This document shows positions 26,533 to 32,423 of a stretch of DNA of 32,900 nucleotides, one piece after another. Origin of the DNA: Bacteroidales bacterium (GTDB taxonomy: Bacteria > Bacteroidota > Bacteroidia > Bacteroidales > UBA932); contig JALFFZ010000159.1 in assembly GCA_022777585.1 (NCBI GenBank), positions 1-32,900 of the forward strand. The letters are read 5' to 3'. Position numbers and translations under genes: made by a program. The stretch's first letter is position 1, and every line of letters begins with the position of its first letter. The notes under the pieces are model-generated. The model was not told where the DNA came from. It was given only the letters and a program-made list of their open reading frames with translations, and made no database searches.

Positions 26533-27570
26533 CTAACGCAGGGTAAAGGCGGCCGCCGTCATTTTCCTGACAATCTCCAGTTCCTCAGGGGAATAGAGGA
26601 TTGTGTCAATGAAATCCGGCGCCACTCTGGAGAGAATGATGAATGCGGCGAGGGAGATAATTGCGAGAATGACAATGGTTACGGCAATGATTCTGAATGT
26701 CTTCCAGAAGCTGGAGCCTCCGGACTGATTGTCTGCAGGCTGGCCGGCAACGGATTCACAGACAGACTCCAGAACGGTTTCAGGGACAATCTCCTGTGAG
26801 GTTTCCGGAACAGTCTCGGAGGCGGTCTCCGGAACGGCCTCCTGCACCGGTTCCGGCAGGGCTTCCGGCCCGGGCTCGACTTCTGATGCAGGTTCGACTT
26901 CAGGTGCGGATTCGACTTCAAGTGCGGGTTCGACTTCAGGTGCGGGTTCCGGCGCCACCTCAGTCTCAGTTGCGACTTCCGGCTCCGCCTCCTGAATGAC
27001 TTCAGGGGCGGGCTCCTGAACGGATTCCGATGCCGCCACCGGTTCCAGGACCGGTTCCTGCGCCAGGGCCGGCTCCTCTGCCTGCTCCGGTGCCAATATC
27101 GATCTCAACCCGGCCATTGTCTCGGCAACCTCGGAAACCGTCTCCTGATGAGTCTTGAGTGATACCGGCTCAAGCCCGAATCCCTCCGGATAAATATCCA
27201 GATTCTCGTCAGCGATGAAGAAGAAATTGTTCTCTTTAGTAGCCCTGAGCCTGCCGAGCCCTGGGAGAACCACCGACTTTCTGACCATCAGAATATCCTT
27301 GAGGCCGGAAAGAAAATCATTGACGAAATGTTCAGCGGTATCTTCGCCGATATTGTTCGCCTCGGCATATAACTTCACGATGGTCCTGTCATCCGGATTA
27401 TCCTTCTGGCGGAATGAAAGCCGCTTGTACGGAGGGTTGATTGTATAGCCCTTGTCCGAGAAACTTGCCGGCACAAAGTCAGCTATGAACATCCCAAGAC
27501 CAGGCAACGCCACTTCATCCTTCTCAAGAACGACATCCCTTATCATTTTAGCCAAAAGATCGATATCCAT
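26533..27570 (-). CDS. CCDC81-like HU-domain membrane protein
   Basis: From the start MDIDLLAKMIRDVVLEKD the protein has 345 residues. Residues 1 to about 150 hold two HU-fold modules of the prokaryotic CCDC81 type, each with a PGLG turn (VALPGLGMFIADF; VVLPGLGRLRATKE). A low-complexity Pro/Glu/Val/Ala linker of about 120 residues follows, then one membrane helix (about 293-313) and a 30-residue tail. Such proteins in Bacteroidota often carry a SPOR domain; none is seen here. The HU part may bind DNA or a protein partner at the membrane. The frame opens at 27645, but a -7 element at 27663-27656 and the domain start favour 27570. Confidence 0.8.
   Translation of the reverse strand: MDIDLLAKMIRDVVLEKDEVALPGLGMFIADFVPASFSDKGYTINPPYKRLSFRQKDNPDDRTIVKLYAEANNIGEDTAEHFVNDFLSGLKDILMVRKSVVLPGLGRLRATKENNFFFIADENLDIYPEGFGLEPVSLKTHQETVSEVAETMAGLRSILAPEQAEEPALAQEPVLEPVAASESVQEPAPEVIQEAEPEVATETEVAPEPAPEVEPALEVESAPEVEPASEVEPGPEALPEPVQEAVPETASETVPETSQEIVPETVLESVCESVAGQPADNQSGGSSFWKTFRIIAVTIVILAIISLAAFIILSRVAPDFIDTILYSPEELEIVRKMTAAAFTLR
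26875..26950 (-). repeat. 18-bp tandem repeats coding the acidic linker
   Basis: About four imperfect copies of an 18-bp unit (TTCGACTTCAGGTGCGGG type on the plus strand) encode repeated PxxEVE hexapeptides in the linker of the HU-type protein. Slippage of these units would change linker length without breaking the frame. Confidence 0.7.
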
Positions 27571-27655
27571 AGCAAGATTCTGCAATAAATTGTAATTCAA
27601 CCACTTATCAAAAAGATGAAGCCACAGTAGCCACAACACCCTCAAAAAATCTTTA

Positions 27656-27663
27656 CAAAGTTA
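27656..27663 (-). promoter_or_regulatory. Putative -7 element of the HU-type gene
   Basis: TAACTTTG on the minus strand matches TAnnTTTG, with a leader of about 80 nt to the ATG at 27570. No TTTG is found at the usual spacing. It is divergent from the tRNA-Asn promoter. Confidence 0.45.
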
Positions 27664-27683
27664 GCAAAAAAATGCGAAAAAAA

Positions 27684-27714
27684 TTTGCAAACAAATCTTT
27701 TTGTTGTACCTTTG
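27684..27714 (+). promoter_or_regulatory. Promoter of the tRNA-Asn/tRNA-Val operon
   Basis: TTTG (27684-27687), a 19-nt spacer and TACCTTTG (27707-27714) give a full match to the Bacteroidota consensus, 28 nt before tRNA-Asn. Confidence 0.8.
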
Positions 27715-27742
27715 CAATCCCGAAACAAAAATGCGGGTAAAT

Positions 27743-27816
27743 TCCTGAATAGCTCAGTTGGTTAGAGCATCTGACTGTTAATCAGAGGGTCCCAGGTTCA
27801 AGTCCTGGTTCAGGAG
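27743..27816 (+). tRNA. tRNA-Asn (anticodon GUU)
   Basis: The 74-nt cloverleaf has perfect stems: acceptor TCCTGAA/TTCAGGA, anticodon stem TCTGA/TCAGA around CTGTTAA (anticodon GTT), and T arm CCAGG/CCTGG. The discriminator is G. Confidence 0.97.
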
Positions 27817-27823
27817 CAAGTTT

Positions 27824-27898
27824 GGGAGCATAGCTCAGTTGGTTCAGAGCGTCTGCCTTACAAGCAGAGGGTCGGGGGTTCGACTCCCTCTGCTCCCA
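27824..27898 (+). tRNA. tRNA-Val (anticodon UAC)
   Basis: The 75-nt cloverleaf has acceptor GGGAGCA/TGCTCCC, anticodon stem TCTGC/GCAGA around CTTACAA (anticodon TAC) and T arm GGGGG/CCCTC. The discriminator is A and CCA is not encoded. Its 3' 31 nt recur at 30647-30677, so it looks like the integration target of an element. Confidence 0.97.
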
Positions 27899-27912
27899 CT
27901 GAAAAGACTTGA
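27868..27912 (+). repeat. Left copy of a 45-bp direct repeat (attL-like, tRNA-Val 3' end)
   Basis: This segment begins at the last base pair of the tRNA-Val anticodon stem and covers the T arm, the 3' acceptor strand and the first half of the terminator. It is identical to 30647-30691. Identical repeats of a tRNA 3' end flanking foreign DNA are a hallmark of site-specific integration; no integrase gene is visible between them. Confidence 0.8.
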
Positions 27913-27930
27913 GAAATCAAGTCTTTTTTT
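27902..27930 (+). terminator. Intrinsic terminator of the tRNA-Asn/Val operon
   Basis: AAAAGACTTGA (27902-27912), a GAAA loop and TCAAGTCTTTT form an 11-bp stem that runs into a T-tract, just after tRNA-Val. Confidence 0.85.
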
Positions 27931-28023
27931 GTTATATACGGTCGAACCGATATAATTGGATATAATTGACAAAAACGGTTGGTGAAACCGTTGTAACTTG
28001 ATTATATTCATACACTTACATAA

Positions 28024-28049
28024 ATTAGATGAAAACGGTTTCATCTAAT
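28024..28049 (+). promoter_or_regulatory. Hairpin covering the transposase start codon
   Basis: ATTAGATGAAA (28024-28034) and TTTCATCTAAT (28039-28049) form a perfect 11-bp stem with a 4-nt ACGG loop. The 3' arm includes the A and T of the start ATG (28048-28050), so the RNA fold would limit translation of transposase. Comparable start-codon sequestration is known in other insertion sequences; here it is inferred. Confidence 0.6.
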
Positions 28050-29043
28050 GAGTGATAATCCAAAAATAAGAAGGCGTTTACGCTGCCCCAGTTGTGGGTC
28101 TTTAGACGCGTTAAAATGGGGTGTACGCAAAGGCGTCCAGCGCTATAAGTGCAGGAACTGTCAATCCCTATTTTCTGCAAGACGCAAGGAAATCTCCAAA
28201 TCAAACAGGTTCATCTGGTTCAAGAAGTGGGTCTTAGGAAAGATGACAGTTGAAGACATAGCCGAGATCAGCGGATATAGTTCTCGGCAGCTCCATCGGT
28301 GGTTTGACGAGTATCTGGACGAATATCCGACTTGGCACATCAACACAAGTACTCCTATCTTCCTTCTGATTGACGGGACATACTACTGTGGTCATTGTCT
28401 GATCGTTTACCGTGCTGAGAACCTGAAGAGAACCATCTATTACAGGTTTACCTGGTCAGAGGATGATGACGAGATAGCCTCAGACCTTATTAATATAAGA
28501 TCCATGGGGTATAATGTGACAGGTATCACAACGGACGGAGGCGACAACATCATCCGGGCTGTAGAGTATGTCTATCCGGATATTCCCCGCCAGCGGTGCA
28601 TAGTTCACGTACAGCGTGAATGCCTCTCGTCTATAACTTTACATCCTCGTACTCCGGAAGGAAGAATGCTGAAGAGTCTCATAATGGGTCTAAGTGATAT
28701 CAGGACACATAATGACATGATGTGGTGGCTCAGCAGATATAACCTTTGGGTTGAAGAAAACGAAGAGTATGTATGCGAGAAAGCATGTCTGCCAAACTCT
28801 ACAAGGACATACTTTGTCAGGAATGATCTGAGAAAAGCATACGTTCATCTTCGTAGGGCCATTCCCAATCTGTTTGAGTTCATCAAACATCCAGGACTAC
28901 CCAAGACCACAAATGCCTTGGAATCTTTCTTTGGGCATGTCAAAGATCAGCTTAGACTGCACCGAGGGTTATCAGAGACTCGTGTGGACAACTTTATCAA
29001 ATGGTATCTGTACTTCAATGACGAAAAGAAGTCCAAAAAATAA
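28048..29043 (+). CDS. Transposase, IS256 family variant with N-terminal zinc ribbon
   Basis: The 331-residue protein has a zinc ribbon with Cys13, Cys16, Cys35 and Cys38 (RCPSCG and YKCRNC), then a helix-turn-helix segment (about 66-88, MTVEDIAEISGYSSRQLHRW). The catalytic domain follows with Asp109 (LLIDGTYY), Asp163 (TTDGGDN) and Glu292 (NALESFFGHVKDQ), the likely DDE triad. The CIVHVQRE segment (184-191) matches the C-x2-H pattern before the insertion domain of the mutator/IS256 group. It appears intact, so the element may be active. Base composition and codon choice are visibly more AT-rich than the dcw genes, consistent with transfer. Confidence 0.88.
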   Translation: MSDNPKIRRRLRCPSCGSLDALKWGVRKGVQRYKCRNCQSLFSARRKEISKSNRFIWFKKWVLGKMTVEDIAEISGYSSRQLHRWFDEYLDEYPTWHINTSTPIFLLIDGTYYCGHCLIVYRAENLKRTIYYRFTWSEDDDEIASDLINIRSMGYNVTGITTDGGDNIIRAVEYVYPDIPRQRCIVHVQRECLSSITLHPRTPEGRMLKSLIMGLSDIRTHNDMMWWLSRYNLWVEENEEYVCEKACLPNSTRTYFVRNDLRKAYVHLRRAIPNLFEFIKHPGLPKTTNALESFFGHVKDQLRLHRGLSETRVDNFIKWYLYFNDEKKSKK

Positions 29044-29061
29044 GGAGATGTTTACATTGCT

Positions 29062-29101
29062 AAAAGTGGTTGGTGAACGAGCTCGTTCACCAACCACTTT
29101 T
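29062..29101. repeat. Perfect 40-bp palindrome at the right end of the IS
   Basis: The half AAAAGTGGTTGGTGAACGAG (29062-29081) is followed at once by its exact reverse complement (29082-29101). Each arm contains GTGGTTGGTGA, the core of the terminal repeat, so the right end carries three copies of that core against one at the left. It begins 18 nt after the transposase stop and could also end transcription. Confidence 0.9.
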
Positions 29102-29330
29102 GTCATGATCACCAACCATTTTTGTCAATTATACCGCATCAACCGCGCATCGGAGGACGGAGTTTCCGAAGGGAACGCAGGACTGAGATGCCCGAAACAG
29201 GTCAGAGAGCTGTTTCGGCATGCCCCTGGGGGCTGTCGCGCAGCGACTTGGGGTTAGAAGTTAAGGGTCAGGGGGGGGGGAAACCTGTGTACTACAAGTA
29301 TCCGTAGTGGCATATTGACTGTCAGGTTTG

Positions 29331-29435
29331 CACGAACGACCACGCTGAAATTCCTCGCCTGGATGAAATACACGAGCGGTCCCGCAGATATGCATCTGGA
29401 TGAATAAATTGCACGAATGGCCACGCATAAATAGG
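29331..29435. repeat. Three degenerate 40/41-bp tandem repeats
   Basis: CACGAACGACCACGC (29331), CACGAGCGGTCCCGC (29371) and CACGAATGGCCACGC (29412) start units 40 and 41 bp apart. Units 1 and 2 also share CTGGATGAA near their ends. The third unit is truncated. Confidence 0.65.
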
Positions 29436-29440
29436 CAAAA

Positions 29441-29487
29441 GTCAAGTGCGAGGAGAGCCTTTAGGCGAGCTCCCCGCAGCGCTTGAC
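29441..29487. repeat. Long imperfect palindrome
   Basis: GTCAAGTGCG at 29441 and GCGCTTGAC ending at 29487 form the outer arms, and GGAGAGCC/GGCGAGCTCC with a TTTA loop the inner stem. The fold is imperfect but spans 47 nt. Confidence 0.5.
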
Positions 29488-29578
29488 CTTCAGCCGCCGG
29501 AGTGCGTTGATTCCGGCGGCGGTGTTGTCATTGGCATTGATCGGAAACAAATGCAATAACACGCCTCAGAACCAAATC

Positions 29579-29732
29579 CTCGTGACATTCATCTGGACAG
29601 AGACATGTCATTCTAAGGCATTGTGGAGCATCCAGGGTGTCCCAATGGAAAGGAATTGTGTCCATCGGCACCGCCTACATGCCCCACAGCTACGTAGAAC
29701 CATAGGGTGGGTGTGCAGATGAATGTCACGAG
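29579..29732. repeat. Perfect 17-bp inverted repeat bounding a 154-bp segment
   Basis: CTCGTGACATTCATCTG (29579-29595) is exactly the reverse complement of 29716-29732. The arms bound a 120-nt interior without a gene, so the segment has the size and form of a small non-autonomous element or a structured RNA. Confidence 0.75.
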
Positions 29733-30167
29733 AACATTATTCAGCAAGTATCTCCACGCGAAGGATAAACAGACATTCAGACTTATGCCTCATATCGTGG
29801 ATGGATTGAGTAACAAAAGTGCACGTGGTCGGTATGGCGTCAACGCAGCCGGAATATACGCCATCCGGCTGCTCAAAGCAGGCTGCGCGAGCTCCGCCGT
29901 TGGCTCGCTCCGCCCGCTTTGTGACGGCTTCCGGGCTTGGCTCTTTCACATTGACAAAATTTCAAGCCCCTGAAACGGCTTCGTCTCGATCAACTTAGCA
30001 TCTCTCATACCTGGATTTTTTCGTCATGCCAGGCTTTGCTCCTACGTCACGCACGGCTTTGACCGGGCATCTTATGAATCAGGACAATAACAGAATGTTC
30101 CGTTGCGAAAAGATTCCCGGTCAGGCCGAGTATAACGGCGCAAATAGCTGAGAATCAATAATAAACG

Positions 30168-30617
30168 GGACCGTCCGCGATATCGACCTCCAGCGTGGAT
30201 GGTTCAACACATGGATCCCGAACCATCCGCGATTCAGGCCCTAAGTGTGGAAGGTTCGCGCCTGGATACTGAACCGTCCACGATATGGGGCATTAACGTG
30301 GAAGGTTCAGCCCTGAACCCCGAACCATCCACGATATGGGGCATTAGCGTGGACGGTTAGGTCTTGGAGAATGGAACCATCCGCGATATCGACCTCCAGC
30401 GTGGAGGGTCCAACACATGATACCCGAACTGTCCATGATTCAGGCCCTAAGCATGGAAGGTCCAGCTTTGGACATCGAACCGTCCGCGATATCGACCTTC
30501 AGCGTGGAAGGTTCAACACCTGATACCCGCACTGTCCATGATTCAGGCCCTAAGCGTGGAAGGTCCAGCCCTGGACATCGAACCGTCCACGAAATCGACC
30601 TCCAGCGTGGAAGGTTC
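30168..30617. repeat. Array of nine 38-nt stem-loops at 51/52-bp spacing
   Basis: Units start at 30168, 30220, 30271, 30322, 30374, 30426, 30477, 30529 and 30580. Each is a 12-nt arm (consensus GAACCGTCCACG), a 14-nt loop, and a 12-nt arm (CGTGGAAGGTTC), followed by a 13- or 14-nt linker. Changes in the lower stem keep pairing: arm position 10 is A-T or G-T, and position 11 is C-G, T-A (unit 6) or T-G (unit 8). Position 6 is mostly a mismatch. The loops fall into three types. The 51/52 spacing breaks any reading frame, so it is unlikely to be coding. I do not recognise the family. Confidence 0.9.
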
Positions 30618-30632
30618 AACACATGAAGTTAA

Positions 30633-30652
30633 GACCCTGGCGTGCCAGGGTC
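30633..30652. repeat. Palindrome at the junction of array and attR-like repeat
   Basis: GACCCTGGC (30633-30641) and GCCAGGGTC (30644-30652) are perfect arms around a 2-nt centre. The right arm runs into the 45-bp repeat, so the palindrome straddles the presumed integration junction. Confidence 0.7.
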
Positions 30653-30691
30653 GGGGGTTCGACTCCCTCTGCTCCCACTGAAAAGACTTGA
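30647..30691 (+). repeat. Right copy of the 45-bp direct repeat (attR-like, tRNA-Val fragment)
   Basis: This copy is identical to 27868-27912. It contains the tRNA-Val T arm and 3' acceptor strand but no 5' part, so it is a pseudo-tRNA fragment. The Sel1 gene promoter begins 14 bp beyond it. Confidence 0.8.
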
Positions 30692-30708
30692 TTTCTCAAG
30701 TATTTTTG
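30681..30708 (+). terminator. Terminator-like hairpin after the tRNA-Val fragment
   Basis: ACTTGA (30686-30691), a TTTC loop and TCAAGT (30696-30701) are followed by ATTTTTG. It is a version of the tRNA operon terminator with the loop sequence reverse-complemented (GAAA there, TTTC here). It shields the Sel1 gene from upstream transcription. Confidence 0.55.
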
Positions 30709-30737
30709 TCATATGCAGAATTATTTGCATATCTTTG
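30705..30737 (+). promoter_or_regulatory. Promoter of the Sel1-repeat gene
   Basis: TTTG (30705-30708), a 21-nt spacer and TATCTTTG (30730-30737) match the Bacteroidota consensus. The predicted leader is about 20 nt. The -33 element overlaps the T-run of the terminator. Confidence 0.7.
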
Positions 30738-30764
30738 AGATAATCACCTTATTTTCAAAGAGCC

Positions 30765-32393
30765 ATGCAAGCCGATCTTCAGAAATTGTACTGCACATAC
30801 AAATCCGCCGAGGCATTCTGGGCAGCAGCCGATAATGTGATGACAGACAGCTACAGCCAGAAAATGTTCCTCCGCATCGCAAATGTGCAGAACCACATTG
30901 TCCAGCTCCACGAGGACATTGACAGAATCAAGGAACTCGCCGACAATGGGAATCCATACATGCAGTATGCTTTCGCCCGCCTTCACGACACACTTGCCCT
31001 CGAAGCCGGTTCCAGCGAGATTTGCGAGAAATACTACGGCCTCGCATTGAACGCCGGGATTGCCGATGCCCGCATGCAGCTGGCATTCATGTACCGCGAC
31101 GGTGACCTTGGAGAAGTGGACAACAGGAAATTCCGCCGTTATCTGGAGCAGGCCCTTGAGGAAGGCAGCGAGAGGGCCGCGCAATTCAGATTGCATGAAA
31201 TGATTTTCGGCTCGGATTACGTGACGGCCAACCCCGGCAGGGCCCTCGAACTCATTGAAGAGTATCTCGGCAGTCAGACTGACGAGCCGGACCCGTACTA
31301 CTACCGCCTCAAGGCACAGGCTGAGGAAACCCTCGGGATGAAAGAGGATGCCGCCAGGGACTATGAAACTGCGGCGAAGAAGGGAGACAGCGAGTCGTTC
31401 TTCCTGCTGGCGGTGCTGACCTGCTGCGATGAAGACGGCAATGTCGTTAATGGGGAAAGGTTTTCGGAACTTATGAGCCTCGGTCAGGATGCAGGTGCGG
31501 CATCAGCCTATCTGGAGGCCGCCTGTCTGCTTACTGATGACATTTACGAAGCCCTGGACAATGAGAGGAGAAATGAAATACGGGACTTTATGGAGAGCCA
31601 GCTTTCGCTTGCTTCCATGATGGGAGAAGGCCAGGCGGCATACCTGCTCGGTTCATACCATGAGGACGGGAAGTACGGTTTCGGACAGGATTTTGACAAA
31701 GCGTTCCAATGGTATTCAAGAGGAGCTCTCCTGCGGTCGGCCATCAGTTTCGAATGCCTCAGCCGGATGATTCTCGAGGATGGTACAGCCCCGGAGAAAT
31801 ATGATGAAGAGTTCGGCTATGAATGTGCATACCGCGCATATATTCTTGGCGCAGACACGCTCGAATGCCTGATACGAGGGTATAAGACCGGTCATCTGAC
31901 CGGTCATGCCGCCGTCATCGAGGAGTTCTATCTGCCAATTTACGAGCAGCAATTCGCCGACGGGGATTATGACGAGCCGGAGATAGAGGAGGATTGCCTG
32001 TACGATGACCCGGAAATCGTGACTCCGGAATACAGGGATTGCAACAGGAAGGAACTCGACACGGATACAATGCTGACCATTTGCGAGGACACCCTGGCAA
32101 AGGCAAGGAAAGCCGCCATGGAACATCCTCAGGAGCTGGAAACCCTGGCCTCCGGATACGCAGATGCGGCCACCGTCCTGAAAAATTATGAACATCTTCT
32201 TGACAGACTCTATTCAATGAACGCCAAGATGCTTGAGCTCATTGGCGATTATCCGCGCATCAAATTGAGAATCAGCAGAATCCAGCTTGAAGTGCTGAGA
32301 TGGATAGAAGCCCGGAGCGGTCACGAACTCGGCATTGCCGAAGACCTGGAGAATGAAATCCGCAAGCTGTCGGAAAGCATTGACTTGAAATAA
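30765..32393 (+). CDS. Sel1-repeat (TPR-like) protein of unknown function
   Basis: A 542-residue protein without a signal peptide or membrane helix, so probably cytoplasmic. It contains several Sel1-like helical hairpins, for example in the N-terminal third (MQYAFARLHDTLALEAG; then a YYGLALNAGIADARMQLAFM stretch) and around 285-330 (GQAAYLLGSYHEDGKYG with FDKAFQWYSRGA). Such repeats mediate protein-protein contacts. An acidic segment (EPEIEEDCLYDDPEIV, about 405-420) precedes a helical C-terminus. No catalytic motif is seen and I cannot assign a partner. It has its own promoter and lies just past the attR-like repeat, so it probably was next to tRNA-Val before the insertion. Confidence 0.8.
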   Translation: MQADLQKLYCTYKSAEAFWAAADNVMTDSYSQKMFLRIANVQNHIVQLHEDIDRIKELADNGNPYMQYAFARLHDTLALEAGSSEICEKYYGLALNAGIADARMQLAFMYRDGDLGEVDNRKFRRYLEQALEEGSERAAQFRLHEMIFGSDYVTANPGRALELIEEYLGSQTDEPDPYYYRLKAQAEETLGMKEDAARDYETAAKKGDSESFFLLAVLTCCDEDGNVVNGERFSELMSLGQDAGAASAYLEAACLLTDDIYEALDNERRNEIRDFMESQLSLASMMGEGQAAYLLGSYHEDGKYGFGQDFDKAFQWYSRGALLRSAISFECLSRMILEDGTAPEKYDEEFGYECAYRAYILGADTLECLIRGYKTGHLTGHAAVIEEFYLPIYEQQFADGDYDEPEIEEDCLYDDPEIVTPEYRDCNRKELDTDTMLTICEDTLAKARKAAMEHPQELETLASGYADAATVLKNYEHLLDRLYSMNAKMLELIGDYPRIKLRISRIQLEVLRWIEARSGHELGIAEDLENEIRKLSESIDLK

Positions 32394-32415
32394 CAGAAAC
32401 TTTTCCATACATTTG
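32385..32415 (+). promoter_or_regulatory. Promoter of the FMN riboswitch transcript
   Basis: TTG (32385-32387), a 20-nt spacer and TACATTTG (32408-32415) match the Bacteroidota -33/-7 consensus. Transcription would begin near 32421, just before the riboswitch P1 stem. The -33 element lies inside the last codons of the Sel1 gene. Confidence 0.7.
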
Positions 32416-32423
32416 CGCCCTGA

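Larger units (their letters stand above)
27961..29133 (+). mobile_element. IS256-related insertion sequence with zinc-ribbon transposase
   Basis: The element is bounded by 25-bp terminal inverted repeats at 27961-27985 and 29109-29133 that agree at 24 of 25 positions (core TTGACAAAAAYGGTTGGTGA). It contains one transposase gene and is about 1.17 kb long. No direct target duplication is seen: the bases just outside (left TAATTGGA, right CCGCATCA) differ, although TATAATTG occurs once more just outside the left end. It lies inside the region bracketed by the tRNA-Val repeats. Confidence 0.85.
29134..30167. other. Non-coding region rich in inverted and degenerate repeats
   Basis: About 1 kb with no open frame I can relate to a protein family. 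It holds small hairpins (CCGAAACAG/CTGTTTCGG at 29192-29218; GCAGCCGGA/TCCGGCTGC at 29845-29872), a three-copy 40-bp repeat, a long imperfect palindrome, and a 17-bp inverted repeat described separately. The minus strand from about 29551 to 29461 reads out a short tail (NTAAGINALRRLKVKRCGEL, then Ala and stop) that may be the end of a degraded gene. Confidence 0.5.

Noticed and set aside
29483..29722. 79-codon open frame in the island
   Set aside because: It spans the imperfect palindrome and the 17-bp inverted repeat and has no domain features; chance reading is more likely.
29707..29973. 88-codon open frame in the island
   Set aside because: It is composed largely of hairpin-forming sequence, overlaps the 17-bp inverted repeat, and shows no recognisable domain or start signal.
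30168..30617. CRISPR array
   Set aside because: There is no constant repeat separated by unique spacers; the whole unit is repeated, linkers are only 13-14 nt and shared, and no cas genes are present.
30168..30617. Integron attC array
   Set aside because: There are no gene cassettes between the hairpins, no integron integrase, and no conserved RYYYAAC/GTTRRRY core at the unit ends.
30417..30626. Open frames on both strands inside the hairpin array (69 and 60 codons)
   Set aside because: They are translations of the repeats. The 51/52-bp spacing shifts the frame between units, and there is no family similarity or ribosome binding site.
27868..30691. Complete integrative element with its own integrase
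   Set aside because: No tyrosine or serine recombinase frame exists between the repeats; only the IS transposase is present.
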